Assembly: GCA_029834535.1 (NCBI GenBank)
Contig: JAQMWT010000490.1
Coordinates: forward strand, 24,547 to 88,546
Source of the DNA: Chrysophaeum taylorii
Lineage: Eukaryota; Sar; Pelagophyceae; Pelagomonadales; Pelagomonadaceae
Direction of reading: 5' to 3'
Length of the DNA stretch: 64,000 nt
The position numbers and the translations under genes are program-made. Below the pieces are notes generated by a model. It made no database searches and was not told the DNA's origin. It saw only the letters and a list, made by a program, of their open reading frames with translations. Shown here piece after piece: positions 33,254 through 44,900 of this stretch (its first letter is position 1; the number at the start of each line of letters is the position of its first letter).

Positions 33254-35115
33254 GCCATTATTACAGGTGGACTCCACTAAGAAGGCTTTGACTCTTTTCG
33301 CAAACGCTTCGACAAACGCATTACTGTCGTGGTCGCCTGTGAAACTAACCCTAATATGCGCGCCCGCGCGCAACAACTCTTCCCGCACGCTCAGCATTAT
33401 GCGGATCTAAGAAAGCTCACTGCCGCTCTGCAAACCGGCAAAATACGACTACCTCAACTCGACTTGGCAGTCTTCACCTTGCCGTGTCAACATCTGAGTG
33501 TAATGAAAGAATATGACGGCTATGCCACTCCGGTGACCGCCGACCTTTTCGTCAAAGAACAAATCCGCTTTGTTCGTTGCACGCTCCCGACATACACCAT
33601 TGTCGAGAATGTACCCCCCAACCCCCGAAATCATCACGAGTACACTGAACTCGCCAACTGCTATCAGCGCATCGGTTATTTCAGACACTCCGGTGTCTAC
33701 AATGCCTCCGCTTTGGCGACGTCACAAGCAAGACCGCAGCCGGAACGTTCGCTGTGGGACGGGGTACGGCCGGGGGGCGCAGACGGAAGGTTATCGACGA
33801 GTTGGTTGTCAGTCACATCGCGGTTTCCTCGTCGCATGGCGACAAGCTTGATGATCACTCTCCGCCGACCCACCTTTCGGCGCCCCTCGTCTACAGGCCC
33901 GTGATTCCGGACTGGCTCCTGTCGGTCCGGCCTGGCTCCCATGCTCGGGAGAGGTCTGAAGTTAGTTAGTTATAAGCAAGACCCGCCACCTCGCTGCCTA
34001 TGTCCGACACCCGCTCACTGGCTACAACCTCGAGAAAACCGCTTCTCCTTGGTTAATATCTCCTCCGAGCATGGTTCCCCTCCTGGACCCCAGTCACACT
34101 ATCCCCGACGATCTCTGGATCGCCAACCCCGCCCTTCGTGGCACAGTGACCCGCTCCACATTCGACTATTGCCACAACAAGGCCACCTTCTCATACAAAC
34201 CCGCCAACGCCTCCAAACTCTCGATTTCCGAGAATGCACGCATCTGCCAAATGCTCACACGCTCGAAGAAGCCCTTTACGGATTTAGGACGCGACGCCGA
34301 CGGCACCCCCTATGCCTCGATGACCAATATCTCCCATCTCCTGGCATTCACATTGCTGCACAATCACTTGTCGCAACATCCTACTCTCGCCGCTTGGAAC
34401 ACCCTCCGCTGTTTTCATGCCTCAGAGTCACAATGTGCTTACCATTTGGATGGAGCCATCACCGGCACTGTCGCTACTGCCGTCGCATGTGGCTACTTCC
34501 CGCGCGCCTCCCTCACCCTCCATTCCAGGCCCCCTCAGATATTGGACTGTTCCCACCAACCCGCAGTCTTCTCCCCAACGCACACCTTTTCCATGGATGT
34601 CCCCAATGGCACCGCCTTTCTGGTCGTAGCAGGGCACCGCCTTTTCTGGTCGTAGCCTATACCAGTTCTTTGGCCGCCGCTCACAGCTGCTCGCGCCCCT
34701 CCACGTGGGTCCACTACATGAATCGCTCGCATCCCGGCGTTGCCACGATCGATTCACAAGGGCGAATCACACTCGATGACCCCACGGGACTCGTAATGTC
34801 CAAAGCACGTCCCACTTACGCGGACTATGTCGGCCACATCGGAGACACGCTTCAGAAAAGCACCAAGTGCTACTCGGTCACTGGCTCGTACCCAACCAAC
34901 ACGAGCTACTCCAACGCACTACTGCTGATCTCTCCCGACCACATCCGCTATGCGACTCTCAATGAAATCGCAAAGTTCGGACCCCACTCGGACCCGGAAC
35001 TGCTCCGCCTGTTCCAACAGCACCCGCCGTACTTCGCGTCCAAGGCACTGGCCAACGCCGTCCCGCACAACATGCTGCAGGCCAAGTACAGCGCTGTCCT
35101 CGCACTCCACGAATC
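33254..35115 (+). pseudogene. C5-cytosine DNA methyltransferase domain in the A1 polyprotein
   Basis: Motifs of the cytosine-C5 methylase family in order: a degenerate motif I (IITGGLH, with a TAA at 33278-33280 where A3 has CAG); motif II/III (VVVACETNPNMRARAQQLF, then ADLRKL); motif IV LPCQHLS with the catalytic Cys codon at 33485-33487; TADLF; motif VI IVENVPPNP (33602-33628); motif VIII GVYNASA followed by the interrupted DVTSK. After the SINE comes a long presumed target-recognition region. Motif IX follows (SVTGSYPTN, then IRYATLNEIAKFG) and motif X is KALANAVPHNML (about 35041-35077). Without the SINE this is roughly 540 codons, in range for the family. Further lesions: one base lost in the TTT run before the SINE (near 33714) and a 25-bp tandem duplication at about 34607-34657 that shifts frame. 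If ever active it would methylate cytosine at C5; the target sequence is unknown. Confidence 0.8.
33736..33973 (+). mobile_element. SINE-like element, subfamily 1, inserted in the A1 methyltransferase
   Basis: Flanked by the 10-bp duplication AAGCAAGACC at 33726-33735 and 33974-33983. The related copy A3 has no insertion at the homologous place (about 48990), giving an empty site. The element is 5'-truncated (starts at GCAGCCGGAACGTTCGC, lacking the GATGGAGGACGG head) and ends in GTTAGTTAGTTAT. Confidence 0.9.
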
Positions 35116-36610
35116 GCGCCATGTGAACCTTCACATCGAATGGGCAACCATACGCAATGGCATTCCCAGCCCCGGTGACATCAACCAGGTTGCAGAATTC
35201 TTCCTGAACATCTCCAGCCGTCTCTTAGCAGAGGAGGACCTCAACCTCACCTCCCTCCTCAGTGCCGTAGCAGATGCTCACCATGATGCGATCCGCAAGC
35301 CGAGCAAATCGAAAAACCTCGAGACGCTTCTCGCCGAGGCCACAGTTGGTAAAGTCCTAGTTGACAAGCGACCCAACCCCCCTAGCGCTTCGACTGCCGC
35401 TCTGCCCCCCTTGCACAAGCCCGGCACCATTCAGCACGCGGGAAGAGTGCTTTTGGTCACTCGCTGGCAGCGCATCCACCACCAACAAACAGAGAATCTT
35501 CGCCGCACGATTGCCGCCAATGTAACGAATCTCCGCCCACGTGATGATCGGTATCTGCAAGACTGCAGCGAATGCAAGCGCTGTCAATCGCATGTCAGCT
35601 TCCGTCACAAGAACACTTCCTGGTCACAGGATGAACTAGCCTACGCTCCTGGCCAACATCTCCATATGGATGTCTCATACCCGAGCATCAGCAATTGCTA
35701 TGGTGGCTTTCGTTACATCATGCATTTTCGTGTGATTATTTCGGCACACAAATGGGTATACTTCCTGAGGAAACTAGACGCGCAGGACGTTCTGGTTGGC
35801 ATCCTCTATGTGGTCAATGTGATTAAGGTCGAATTCGATGTAAGTGTGAAAATCATCTCATCTGAGACCTTTTCCACTTTCCGCTCCGAAGTTTTCCACC
35901 CGCTCAAGGTGCAGCTCGGTATCCAGCTTCAAATCATTGGTCGCCACCTACACCAGCGAAAATTCGCGGAAAACATCATTAAGGAAAACGCACGAGGCAC
36001 TGTACTCCGCCTCCTCAACCTTCGCAGTGTCCGCATCGAAGGAAGGCCTATCGCCGCCGAGTATTATCACCCGTTTGCTCTGCGGCATAAGATCCAAGCC
36101 GACAATCAGCGCTCTCATGGACTGCCCTCGCGCACTACCATGACCTGCACCGTCCCCCGGCGCATCATGTCACCCATGGCACCGCTCCTGAAGCTCCTTC
36201 CCTTTGGCGAACCTGTCACCTTTGTCTATCCTCAAAGTCACAAACTGGAAACCTTCAGCGTCTCCGCCTATTATCTTCATAGCAACAATTACCTCCCGAA
36301 CCTCCCCGGCACAGACCGATTTATCCGTGATGTTCATAGCTCTATCCTGCTTGTACATCGGGGGCGATATGGGAAAATCGTCACCTCTAACGACTCCCAC
36401 GTTGATGCTGACATGCCAGTCAACCGCAACAAGGAGATCGAACGGATCAAAGCACACACGCAGATCCCAACAGAGGCACGGCAAGAGGACCCGCTTCCAG
36501 CTATAAGCCAACAACAAATGCCGGAAATCAGACAGGAATCGAAAAACGAGGGCGAGACTCATGATGACGACCAGGATGATAAACCCGACGATGACGACGA
36601 GCACAAATAA
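35116..36610 (+). pseudogene. Copia-type integrase of A1
   Basis: The N-terminal zinc-binding module reads TRWQRIHHQQTENL then CSECKRC; the usual WHxRLGH has Gln for the first His here, while A2 has WHRINH. In the catalytic core the first Asp is in HMDVSYPS. The expected second Asp is Glu here (KIISSETFSTF) where A2 has Asp. The third acidic residue is Glu (KFAENII) where A2 has Asp. The C-terminal part (GEPVTFVYPQSHK; RGRYGKIVTSND) matches A2 closely. An acidic tail ends at a TAA (36608-36610) where A2 continues into RT. The role would be insertion of the cDNA. The copy is predicted inactive. Confidence 0.75.
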
Positions 36611-38947
36611 CCGGATCCAAACTCCGCTGCTGATCCAAGTCCCGTCAGCGACGAGACAGCTGAACATGATTTTTCGTTCCTCAACCGGCCACCTCCGCCG
36701 AATGGTAGCATTCCGATGCCCAAACGAAAGGATCGCTAATAGGTTGTTCTCGACGATGCAGGTTTTACTCCAGTTCTCGTGCATCGCAACCAGAGTGACA
36801 AACTCAAGGCAGATCTCAAAGACGAGCGCGGATTCCGCACTCGCAAGGATCAACTCTATATCGTGAAACGTGTCGACGATGGAAAACTTTTCACCAGACG
36901 CATTATCGCTTCAGAGTATGGTCGCAACTGGAAATACGAGCAGGAGCAATCCACGGCCCGCGCCACAGCCAACATGTCCAGCACATTGATGTTCCTCGTC
37001 AGTGTCAGCGCTCTGCACCAGGGCCATGTCGTCAGCATCGCATCTGATCTCAACATTAGAAGGGATGCTCAGCCGCCCGATGATGTCCCGAAAGGATGTC
37101 TCCAAGCAAATACCACGCAAGACTATGGTATCGCGGGCGGCACTGCACTGGATCTGCAGAGAGAACCGACGCAGAACTCTTGTACGTTGACTTCCCAAGG
37201 AGGCCGTACCACTCATCTGTATTGGTCGACCACCTGGACAACGACAATTCAGATCTCGAGAACTATGTGTGCCACGACGAACTGTCACCAGCAGAGTACT
37301 GTGCGCGTCAATGGAACCAAGAATTCTGTTGTATGAGCTCCTCTCTCTTATGGGACATTGCAGCGCATCAGCACTACCACTTAGCTTCTCGTCACAGACA
37401 TGCCTTCATGCATGATTCTGGCGAACTCGGACACCTCTTTCTAAGTCAAGGTGATCCGAACCTAGACATTTTTCAAGAAGTCATGGACTATGACTTGCAG
37501 CACATCGACCATGTCGTGTTACAACTCGTGACTGCTGAAGACATTGTCTATGAACCTGAGAAGATTGTCGAACTCAAAGGACTCCGCGAAGGAGATAAGC
37601 TCAAGCATATCGCTTCGATTCGCTAAGAAATTGAAGGCTTGTGCTCCAACGGCGTCTTTAAGCTTGAGCCTTTACCGCCAGACCGTTTGTCTATCTCGAC
37701 GAAACTCGTGCTGAAGATCAAGTATTTTGCTGACGGCACCCCACACCGCTATAAAGCTCGTCTAGTTGCCCGAGGTTTCTTGGCACGTGTCGGCATTGAC
37801 TTTTATGCCACATCTCCACCGAACGCGATGCTCGCCACCAACCGGTTATTGCTCGCCATCGCTGTGAAGCACAGGCTCCCGGTCGCGCACGCAGACATTC
37901 CCCTGGCATTCATCCAATCGGCACTCGATCGCCCGGTATGGATAGACTTACCTCGAGGAATACGTGTCTCACACAATCTTATCCAACAGATACAGAAAAA
38001 CCACCCAGAGTCCAAGTTAACTCTCCGACTCGTCAAGTCTAGCCTCTTTATGGTTTCAAACAGTCAGCTTTGTTGTGGAACATTAAGCTCGACTCGTTTC
38101 TTCGACAACATGAGTTCGAAAGCTCACAAGTCGTTACTTGCCTCTATATCAGTTGGGATCGATCTATCAACAGATGGGTTCTCCTATCCGTCTCTGTCGA
38201 TGACCTATTGATCACTGGTACCAACACTGCCAAATTCACGTCTCTTCGCACCGCACTGGAGAAGGAATATGGCAAAGGTACATGGCATGATAACATCCGA
38301 TCCTTCCTTGGTATCGATGTACACTACAACGTCTCCGCTGGTCATCTCACTATGAATGTAGCCGCGAAGATAAACAAGATGCTCGCCGAGCATAAACTCA
38401 ACCTCCATACTACTGACGTCCCCTACTCGGACATTCCCACTCAAAAACCTTCTGCTGAGCTTCTCTCCGACTTGGCTCCCACTTTAGAAATTTACGCAAG
38501 CATTTTCCTCACTACCGTGGCACTAGTATTTACTTGTCTGTCACAAGTCGCCCAGATATCTCCACTCTGTGCAACAAATGCCGCAAGGGTATGCACAACC
38601 CTGAGCAGACCCATCTTCTGCACTTGTATGTTTTACTTCGCTATTTGAAGGGTACTCCGAATGATTCTCTCGACTATTCATCCGACAGCCCCTATATTAC
38701 GCCCTTTCTCCAGCATCTGATCGGAAACTACCCAGAATTGCATCACCTTCGTTCGCCCATTATTTGTTTTACTGACGCCAGTTTCCGCTGACCGTTCTGA
38801 CCATCGCTTAAGATCTCATTCTGGTGCATGTATTTTCGTATTTGGCAGAGTCGTATTCTGGTCTAGCAAACGCCAAACTCTTACTGCCAAAAGCACCATG
38901 GAAGCCGAACTCATCGCCGCTAGCGCTGCCGCTGATGAATGTTAATG
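36611..38947 (+). pseudogene. Copia-type reverse transcriptase and truncated RNase H of A1
   Basis: RT motifs are spread over several frames: YKARLVARGFLARVGIDF, then AHADIPLAFIQSALDRPVW with a catalytic Asp, then SVDDLLITGTN with the paired Asp residues. RNase H follows with LKGTPNDSLDYSSDSP, FTDASF and AKSTMEAELIAASAAADEC. It is cut at 38947 before the last conserved Asp motifs. Lesions include TAA/TAG near 36737, a TAA at about 37624 and frameshifts near 37170, 38040 and 38790. The catalytic residues themselves are kept. Confidence 0.8.
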
Positions 38948-39133
38948 TAGGGAACAGTAAAAATCACTGTGCCCCTGGGCGAGAATGGTGGCAGGGTAGT
39001 GCCATTCTACTTGTCCTGTTCTCTTACGACGCAAAGAGCAGCACGGTGTTCGACACAGCGATTTTGGGTGTTTAGGTGTGAGTGTGAGACTAGGGGGGAG
39101 GGGTCCTAACCCTGCATGGAGTTTTCTATCTCA
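38948..39133 (-). repeat. LTR, family B, probable 3' LTR fused to A1
   Basis: On the minus strand it starts GAGATAGAAAACTCC and ends CAGTGATTTTTACTGTTCCCTA. Just inside it (39134-39175) is CCAGATTTCGCTCATC and GAGTTCAATCTGCGAGGGCG, the same 3' internal end found beside family-A LTRs. The join to the A1 RNase H has no target duplication. Confidence 0.7.
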
Positions 39134-41689
39134 ACGCCCTCGCAGATTGAACTCGGTGATGAGCGAAATCTGGAACAAACAAAACAAATGTCTGGCCAGA
39201 GACAATTAATTGGACGTTGAGTTGTGAGGAGGCGTTGAATGAGAAGTGTGTGAAGTGCATGAGACAGATAGAGTAGAGCGGAATAGCAGGTGAGTGTGAG
39301 TGAGAAAGGAGAAAGAGCGCGAAGTTGAACGGGGAATAGGTTGAGAGGGGAAGCAGAATGAAAAGGATATTGCAAGAAGAGGTGAATGATCTAACTAACT
39401 AACTAACTTCAGACCTCTCCCGAGCATGGGAGCCAGGCCGGACCGGCAGGAGCCGGTACGGAATCACAGAGGAAAATTCACGCAGTTGGGGCAGAGGCGA
39501 GGGACGAGGACGGACTTGTTGATGGTGGACCGTCACTGCGCGCGGTCTTGTGCGAGGTCGTGCAAAAGCGTCGCAGGCCGCGGACTTTTTGGTCCACGAA
39601 CAATCGACCTGTCCGTCGCGTTCTGCCCAACCGAGCGAACCCCATCCCAGCGCGGACTTTCCGGGTGCTAACCGGCCAGCCCGGGAGGCGAGGTGAATGA
39701 TCAAGGAAAGGAAAAGGCATCCATCGTCAGGAAGAAGAAAAGTGAAGGAAGATACTAAGTGAGCTAATGGCGAAATATGGCGAATGCTGTACGAGAGATC
39801 AGATCATCATCTTGTTCAGTGACTGATGAGATAAGGGACGGTGCGTGCCGGTGGATAAATCCTAAGTGGGTGGGGGATCCTCGTAGTATAACGGGTGGTC
39901 TAACTGATAACAACAGTAGGGATCATGGGTCAGGCAGTCGGGAATTGTGCAGCAAATCAATGATTGATCGAAAGCGAATAGTGAGAATGGCCGTAGGGAT
40001 GAGATTCTATTGTGACTAAAGTTGGGCTGTAAAAGTGTGACGATGTGACTGAGCGACAGCGTTGTCCCATGAAGAGATATGACCATTGAACCAAATCGGT
40101 TTCGACATGGTAAGGTGATCGTCGTAATGATTGCGAGTAGTGCGGAGCTGTTCCTGGAAGATGAGAGAACCAGAATTGCCGGTCACATACGTGTCGAAGC
40201 TGTCGTCCTGAGTGTTGTGTGGGGCAGCTGAAGCTATACTATGGGCGTCTAAAATAATATGCGGATAATCGTAGCGCGATGAGGATATCGGGATAAAGTT
40301 GTCTGGGGGTGGCCATAAATATGAAAACTCCAAATTTGCTGTAGACATGGAGTTGTGGTCTGGTGGAAGTCGCCACACTGGCCATCATCGATAGATGATT
40401 GGGCTGGGACTGAGGTTTGCGAGTGTGTCGCGTATGATGGTGGATACAGGCGTGTGTCCTGTGCTGAAGAGTCAGTGCCCTGTGCAGAAGAGTTGGGCAA
40501 CAGGAGTAAATGCCTGAAGGCGATGGACTGTTTGAAGATATTGTCCGTGCCAGGGGGAGAGTTGACTTCGAAGGTATGGTCGGAGTCGCATCTTTCGTGT
40601 TCTATTCGGCAAAGTAATCCTGAACTGTGACATTGACTGATCCAGTATTCATTTCATGTCCGGAGTCGTTTTCACCAGAATCAAACTTCCCTTGATGTAC
40701 AAGCGCGAGGGTTTGTGGTGCATCCCTGGAGAATCGTGCAGTGACTGGAAGATGAAACATTCGACAGAAGGGTGTTGTCGATATGCAAGAGCTGTACAGT
40801 ATACAACGTGTAGGGAGCGTATGTTTCAAGAGAGGATTAATCTGTTGACGGGGGATGTCCGAAGAATGAACAAGATGTGAGGTGATGTCCATAATGCGAG
40901 AACTGTCCGATAAGGAGTCATGCGAGACTGTGGCTAGCAGCGAGTGTGCTGGAATGGAGGAATAGATGGGCGTGGCAGTTAACTTCCCTTGATTCGCAAC
41001 ACAACTGGGTGGGGCTAGCGGTGTGCGGTAGTGACATCCGGTAGAATGCGGAGAGCAGAGCGCGTGTCCAACCCGTGGAGATGGGGGTTTATCCTCGCGG
41101 GTTGTGAACGGAGAGGAGCGAATCGGGTGCGTCATAAGAGCGTAATACGCTAGTGCAGTCTGAGCTGTGTCCGAAACAGGATTCTGATAGTAATGTCGAC
41201 AGTCGCGAGATATGATCAGAACTGGTCGAAGATGGCGCGTGAAGTTGTGTTGGAACCGAACCATTGTGGTGCAGAGCTTCAACGTCAAGCATAGTGCTGG
41301 GAGGGACGTTAAAAGAGGCGAGCAAAGGATTCTGCGTGCGGCTATCATTTAGTGGCGGGCATTTATTGCGCGAGACTGGCGATAACTGCGACGTGTGGCT
41401 TTGGCGTGACAGAACTTCGTTCGCATATGGCAGCATGCAGGATAAAATCGAGCGAGCTGAAACTTGAGAGGTGTGACCTGCAAGAGACTGACGGAAGAGC
41501 GTGGGGGGCTCTGAATTGCATTGATGACGGAACTTAGTGTCATCACAAATCGTCGGGGATTTGGTCGTCGGGAGTCGCATTGAAGCGGGGAGGAACGACG
41601 AGTGCTTGTCAGGTCTTGGAGTGTGACAGAGGTCCTTAGGAAGAGGGACTTCGGTACGTGCCTTGAAGTGAATTCCGATGTAGCCTATC
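39134..41689 (-). other. 3' internal segment probably of a family-B element
   Basis: Lies upstream (minus strand) of the LTR at 38948-39133 and is fused at about 41690 to the A2 reverse transcriptase. It contains minus-strand open frames of 163 codons (41580-41089), 248 codons (41348-40602) and 120 codons (40378-40016). All are Ser/Thr/His-rich and lack recognisable domains. Composition is like element sequence rather than the array. A SINE sits at 39392-39689. Confidence 0.4.
39392..39689 (-). mobile_element. SINE-like element, subfamily 2, 5'-truncated, with 13-bp target duplication
   Basis: Flanked by GAGGTGAATGATC at 39379-39391 and 39690-39702. Its (TTAG)n tail is at the left edge on the minus strand. 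The right end stops at GCCTCCCGGGCTGGCC, lacking the roughly 110-bp head of full copies. Confidence 0.9.
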
Positions 41690-43630
41690 TAAGGTAGTAG
41701 CCAAGTCCGAGAGAAGTTCAGTAGAAGGTTTTTGGACGAGGATGTCCGAATAGGGAACGTCTAGGCTATGTAGGTTGCGCTTATGCTCAGCAAGCATCTT
41801 GTTGATCTTCGCTGCTACATTCATAGTGAGATGACCAGCGGAGACATTGTAGTGGACATCGATGCCAAGAAAGGATCTGATGTTGTCATGCCATGTACCC
41901 TTGCCATATTCGGCCTCCAGAGCGGTGCGAAGAGACGCAATTTTGGCAGTGTTGGTACCAGTGATCAATAGGTCATCGACTGACACGGATAGTAATACCC
42001 ATGTGTTGATAGATCGATCTCAATTGATATAGACACAAGTATCGACTTGTGAGCGTTCGAACTCATGTTGTCGAAGAAATGAGTCGAGCTTAATGTTCCA
42101 CAACAAAGCTGACTGTTTGAGGCCATAGAGAGCCTTGACGAGTCGGAGAGCGAGCTTCGACTCTGGATGGTTCTTCTGTATCTGCTGGATAAGATTTGGC
42201 GAGACACGTATTCCACGAGGAAAGTCGATCCATACGGGGCGATCGAGTGCCGATTGGATGAATGCCTGAGGAATGTCCGCGTGCGCGACCGGGAGCTTGT
42301 GCTTCACAGCGATGGCGAGCAGTAGCCGGTTGGTAGCGAGCATTGCGGTTGGGGAGGATGTGGCATAAAAGTCAATGCCCACACGTGCCAATAAACCTCG
42401 GGCGACTAGACGAGCTTTGTAGCGGTCTGGAGTGCCGTCAGCGAAATACTTGATCTTCAGCAAGAGCTTCGTCGAGATAGACGAACGGCCTGGTGGTAAA
42501 GGCTCAAGCTTAAAGACACCATTCGAGCACAATCCTTCAATTTCCTTGCGAATCGAAGCGATCTGCTTTAACTTATCTTCTTCGCTGAGTCCTTTGAGTT
42601 CGACAATCTTTTCAGGCGCATAGACAATATCTTCAGCGGTCACAAGTTGTAACACGACATGATCGATGTGCTGCAAATCATAGTCCATGACTTCTTGTAT
42701 AATATCTTGATTCGGATCACTTTGACTTAGGAAGAGGTGACCGAGTTCGCCACAATCATGCATGAAGGCATGCCTGTGACGAGAAGCTGGATGGTATTGT
42801 TGATGCGCGGAGATGTCCCACAAAAGAGAGGAACCCATACCACAGAATTCTTGGTTCCATTGACGCGCACAGTACTCTGCCGGTGACAGTTCGTCGTGGC
42901 ACACATAGTTCTCGAGAACAGAATTGTCGTTATCAAGGTAGTCAACCAATACAGATGAGTGGTACGGCTTCTTTGGGAAGTCAACATACAAGAGTTCTGC
43001 GTCGGTTTCTCTCTGCAAATCCAGTGCGGTGCCGCCCATGATACCATAGTCTTGTGTGGTACTTACTAGGAGACATCCTTTCGGGACATCATTAGGCGGC
43101 TTAGCATCTCCTCGAATGTTGAGAGCAGAGGCGATGCTGGCGGCGTGGCCCTGGTGCAGAGCGCTGACACTGATGAGGAACATCAATGTGCTGGACATGT
43201 TGGCTGTGGCGTGAGCCGTGGATTGCTCCTGCTGGTATTTCCAGTTGCGACCATACTCTGAGGCGATAATGCGTCTGGTGAAGAGTTTCCCATCGTCAAC
43301 ACGCTTCACGATGTAGAGTTGATCCTTAGGGATGCGGAATCCACGTTCGTCATTGAGATCTGCTTTGAGCTTATCGCTCTGGTTACGATGCACGAGAACT
43401 GGAGTAAAACCGGAATCGTCGAGAACAACCTCTAGGCGATCTTTTCGTTTGGGCGTCGGAATGCTACCATCCGGCGGAGGTGGCCGGTTGATGAACGAAA
43501 AATCCTGTTCAGGTGTCGCGTCGCTGACGGGACTTGAATCAGCAGCGGGAGTTGGATCCAGTTCTTTGTGTTTGTCGTCATCGCTAGGTGTGTCATCGTG
43601 CTCGTTCGTCTTCGTGAGTCTCGCCCCCAT
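41690..43630 (-). pseudogene. Copia-type reverse transcriptase of A2
   Basis: A single frame of 536 codons (43630-42020) covers the IN-RT linker (SDATPEQDFSFINRPPPPDG) and most of RT: YKARLVARGLLARVGIDF, AHADIPQAFIQSALDRPVW and VKALYGLKQSALLW. One TGA at about 42020 replaces the TGG Trp codon that A5 keeps (IKWDRSIN). The same frame then continues with SVDDLLITGTN to 41690, where homology stops; RNase H is missing. It is the best-preserved RT in the window and needs only one base change to be open over this length. Confidence 0.85.
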
Positions 43631-43644
43631 TTTTTGATTTCGGT

Positions 43645-44900
43645 CTAGCTTCCGGCATTTGCTGTTCGCTTATAGCTGGTAGCGGGTCCTCTTGTCGTGC
43701 CTTTGTTGGGATCTGTGCAAGTGCATTGATCCGTTCGATCTCCTTGTTTCGGTTGACTGGCATGTCCGCGTCGACATGAGAGTCGTTTGGGGTGACGATT
43801 TTCCCATATTATAGCTGGTAGCGGGTCATCTTGTCGTGCCTCTGTTGGGATCTGTGCAAGTGCTTTGATCCGTTCGATCGCCTTGTTTCGGCTGACTGGC
43901 ATGTCCGCGTCGACATGAAAGTCGTTTGAGGTGACGATTTTTCCATATCGCCCTTGATGTACAAGCAGGATAGAGCTGTGAACATCACGGATAAATCGGT
44001 CCGTTCCGGGGAGGTTCGGGAGATAGTTGTTACTATGAAAGTAAGAGGCAGAGACGCTGGAGAGTTCCAGCTTGTGACCTTGAGGGTAGACAAAAGTGAC
44101 AGGTTCGCCAAAGGGGATAAGCTTCAAGAGCGGTGCCGTGGGTGACATGATGCGCCGGGGAACGGTGCATGGCGTGTGCGTGCGCGAGGGCAGGCCATGA
44201 GAGCGCTGGTTGTCGGCTTGGATCTTATGCAGGAGAGCGAATGGGTGATAATACTCAGCGGCAATAGACTTCCCTTCGATGCGCACACTGCGAAGGTTGA
44301 GGAGACGAACCACGGTGCCTCGGGTGTTTTCCTTGATAATGTTGTCAGCAACGTTCCGCTGGTGGAGGTGGCGACCAAGGATTTGGAATTGGAGACCAAG
44401 CTGCACCTTGAGGGGGTGAAAGGCTTCAGAGCGAAAAGTCGAGCATGCGTCAGAGGATATAATCTTGACATGGACATCGAATTCGATTTTGATCACATTG
44501 ACCACATAGAGGATGCCTGCCAGAACATCTTGTGCGTCTAATTTCCATAGGAAATAGACCCATTTGTGTGCTGAGATAATACACACGAAGTGCATGATAT
44601 AGCGAAATCCGCCGTAGCACCTGCGGATGCTCGGGTATGACACATCCATGTGGAGGTGTTGGCCAGGAGCATAGGCCAGTTCATCCTGTGACCAGGAAGA
44701 GTTTTTGTGACTGAAGCTTACATGCTATTGGCAGCGCTTGTATTCACTGCAGTCTTGCAGATACTGATCGTCACCTGGGCGGAGATTCGTTACATTAGCG
44801 GCAATCGTGCGGCGAAGAATCTCTGGTTGCTGGTGGTTTATGCGGTGCCAGCGAGTGACCAAAAGCACTCTTTCGGCGTGCTGAGTGGTGCCGGGCTGGT
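43645..44900 (-). pseudogene. Copia-type integrase of A2
   Basis: The zinc module reads WHRINHQQPEIL then CSEYKRC, so one zinc Cys is Tyr (A1 has CSECKRC); a TAG follows shortly after. The catalytic core is open from 44649 for 334 codons: MDVSYPSIRR (first Asp), KIISSDACSTF (second Asp) and RNVADNII, where Asp stands for the third acidic residue. At about 43685-43825 a phrase around CGGGTCATCTTGTCGTGCC is tandemly duplicated, adding about 140 bp at the integrase C-terminus. Confidence 0.75.

Larger units (their letters stand above)
29921..38947 (+). mobile_element. Ty1/copia-type retrotransposon A1 with embedded C5-cytosine methyltransferase
   Basis: Order: 5' LTR, leader, gag, aspartic protease, cytosine methyltransferase, integrase, reverse transcriptase, partial RNase H. 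Integrase before RT is the copia order. The 3' end is lost: RNase H stops at 38947, where a minus-strand family-B LTR begins. The coding region carries several nonsense codons, several frameshifts and a SINE insertion, so the copy is dead. Copies A2-A5 show that these lesions are copy-specific. Confidence 0.85.

Noticed and set aside
33941-34640. N-terminal part of an 889-codon plus-strand open frame ending at 36610
   Set aside because: Its first ~230 codons are SINE tail plus the wrong frame of the methyltransferase; only from about 34640 is it the true frame.
38948-39133. 3' LTR belonging to A1
   Set aside because: It is of family B, lies on the minus strand, and interrupts RNase H; A1 has simply lost its 3' end.
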